Source: G963668605 sp963793625 (GTDB taxonomy: Bacteria; Acidobacteriota; Terriglobia; Bryobacterales; Bryobacteraceae). From it: a stretch of DNA of 64,000 nt. Shown piece by piece: positions 63,820 to 64,000 of this stretch (position 1 is the stretch's first letter; every line of letters starts with the position of its first letter). The notes below the pieces were generated by a model. It did no database searches. It saw nothing but the letters and a program-made list of their open reading frames with translations, and was not told the DNA's origin. The position numbers were made by a program, and so were the translations under genes. The DNA is taken from the NCBI GenBank assembly GCA_963793625.1, contig CAWCAT010000025.1, forward strand, positions 1 through 64,000, read 5' to 3'.

Positions 63820-64000
63820 ATGAGAAAATTTCTGTCTGCTGCCGCGGCGCTACTGCTGACCGTCGGCGCTGTTGCCGCTCCGCCCATCGTACCGACGAAG
63901 AGGCCGAAGCTCTTACTGACGATCGTCGTGGATCAATTCCGTTATGACTACCTGACGCGCTTCCGCAGCGAATACAAGACGGGACTGGCGCAAATGCTCG
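63820..64000 (+). CDS. Alkaline-phosphatase-superfamily protein, N-terminus only
   Basis: The gene starts at ATG 63820 and runs off the window. It has a signal peptide (MRKFLSAAAALLLTVGAVAA), followed by KLLLTIVVDQFRYDYLTRFR, the first metal-binding aspartate strand of PafA/nucleotide-pyrophosphatase-like phosphatases. The rest of the active site lies beyond the end. Confidence 0.8.
   Translation, partial: MRKFLSAAAALLLTVGAVAAPPIVPTKRPKLLLTIVVDQFRYDYLTRFRSEYKTGLAQML

Noticed and set aside
1..64000. CRISPR array, tRNA, rRNA, transposase or prophage
   Set aside because: No regularly spaced repeats, no cloverleaf, no rRNA core motif and no recombinase or phage structural gene could be recognised on either strand.

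Overview
The window looks like an assembled environmental bacterial contig. From about base 9035 to the end it reads as one acidobacterial-type genome (Bryobacterales/Solibacter-like). The signs are an Oar-like TonB receptor with an N-terminal carboxypeptidase-regulatory domain, many Sec/Tat-exported proteins, DUF4097/LiaF-type membrane proteins behind an ECF sigma factor, a TamA/TamB operon and moderate G+C. This lineage call is an inference from gene content; no marker search was possible.

Bases 1-9034 are different. Every recognisable long gene there is broken by several frameshifts: a GH36-like alpha-galactosidase fragment, an M28 peptidase, a CASTOR/POLLUX-type ion channel, a pirin and an NADPH-dependent FMN reductase. 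The block ends inside the start of a P-type ATPase, whose frame runs straight into the H-box of a hybrid histidine kinase at about 9034. This is best explained as a chimeric join of two templates, the left one with a poor consensus. A real rearrangement is possible but less likely.

Layout after the join: sensor kinase/response regulator (9.0-10.1 kb); secreted and unknown proteins and a DUF4159 protein (10.3-12.8); rsmI, an MPN-like membrane protein and a solo ClpB-type AAA ATPase (12.8-16.0); wecB and infA (16.0-17.4); proline iminopeptidase and a DUF362 protein (17.7-19.8); a Tat-exported Fe-S aldo/keto reductase with a DUF6599-like partner (19.9-21.9); an outer-membrane assembly operon tamA - SurA-like chaperone - tamB (29.5 down to 21.9); an orphan E1-like enzyme (29.5-30.6); a divergent AAA ATPase/secretin pair (30.6-33.5); a SIS-domain/SDR/shikimate kinase/glycerate kinase operon (33.7-37.4); an ECF sigma/anti-sigma/membrane-protein operon (41.0 down to 37.4); a flippase-like protein with nrdR (41.4-42.9); the housekeeping sigma factor (43.2-44.7); a damaged TonB receptor (44.8-46.5); a class D beta-lactamase with a DUF2231 protein (47.9 down to 46.6); a four-gene sulfur-carrier cysteine operon (48.0-50.8); a complete GH36-like glycosidase and a GT39-like glycosyltransferase (50.9-54.6); thiD, PP2C phosphatase, TPR proteins and miaA (54.6-61.6); and secreted proteins up to a phosphodiesterase-type gene cut by the window edge (61.6-64.0).

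The most coherent system is at 47.9-50.9 kb. A consensus promoter, O-phosphoserine-type cysteine synthase, JAMM peptidase, MoaD/ThiS-like carrier, MoeZ-type adenylyltransferase-rhodanese and a terminator follow each other. The carrier has four residues after its Gly-Gly, so it looks like a precursor that the neighbouring JAMM peptidase must trim. No CRISPR array, rRNA, tRNA, insertion sequence or prophage was seen.
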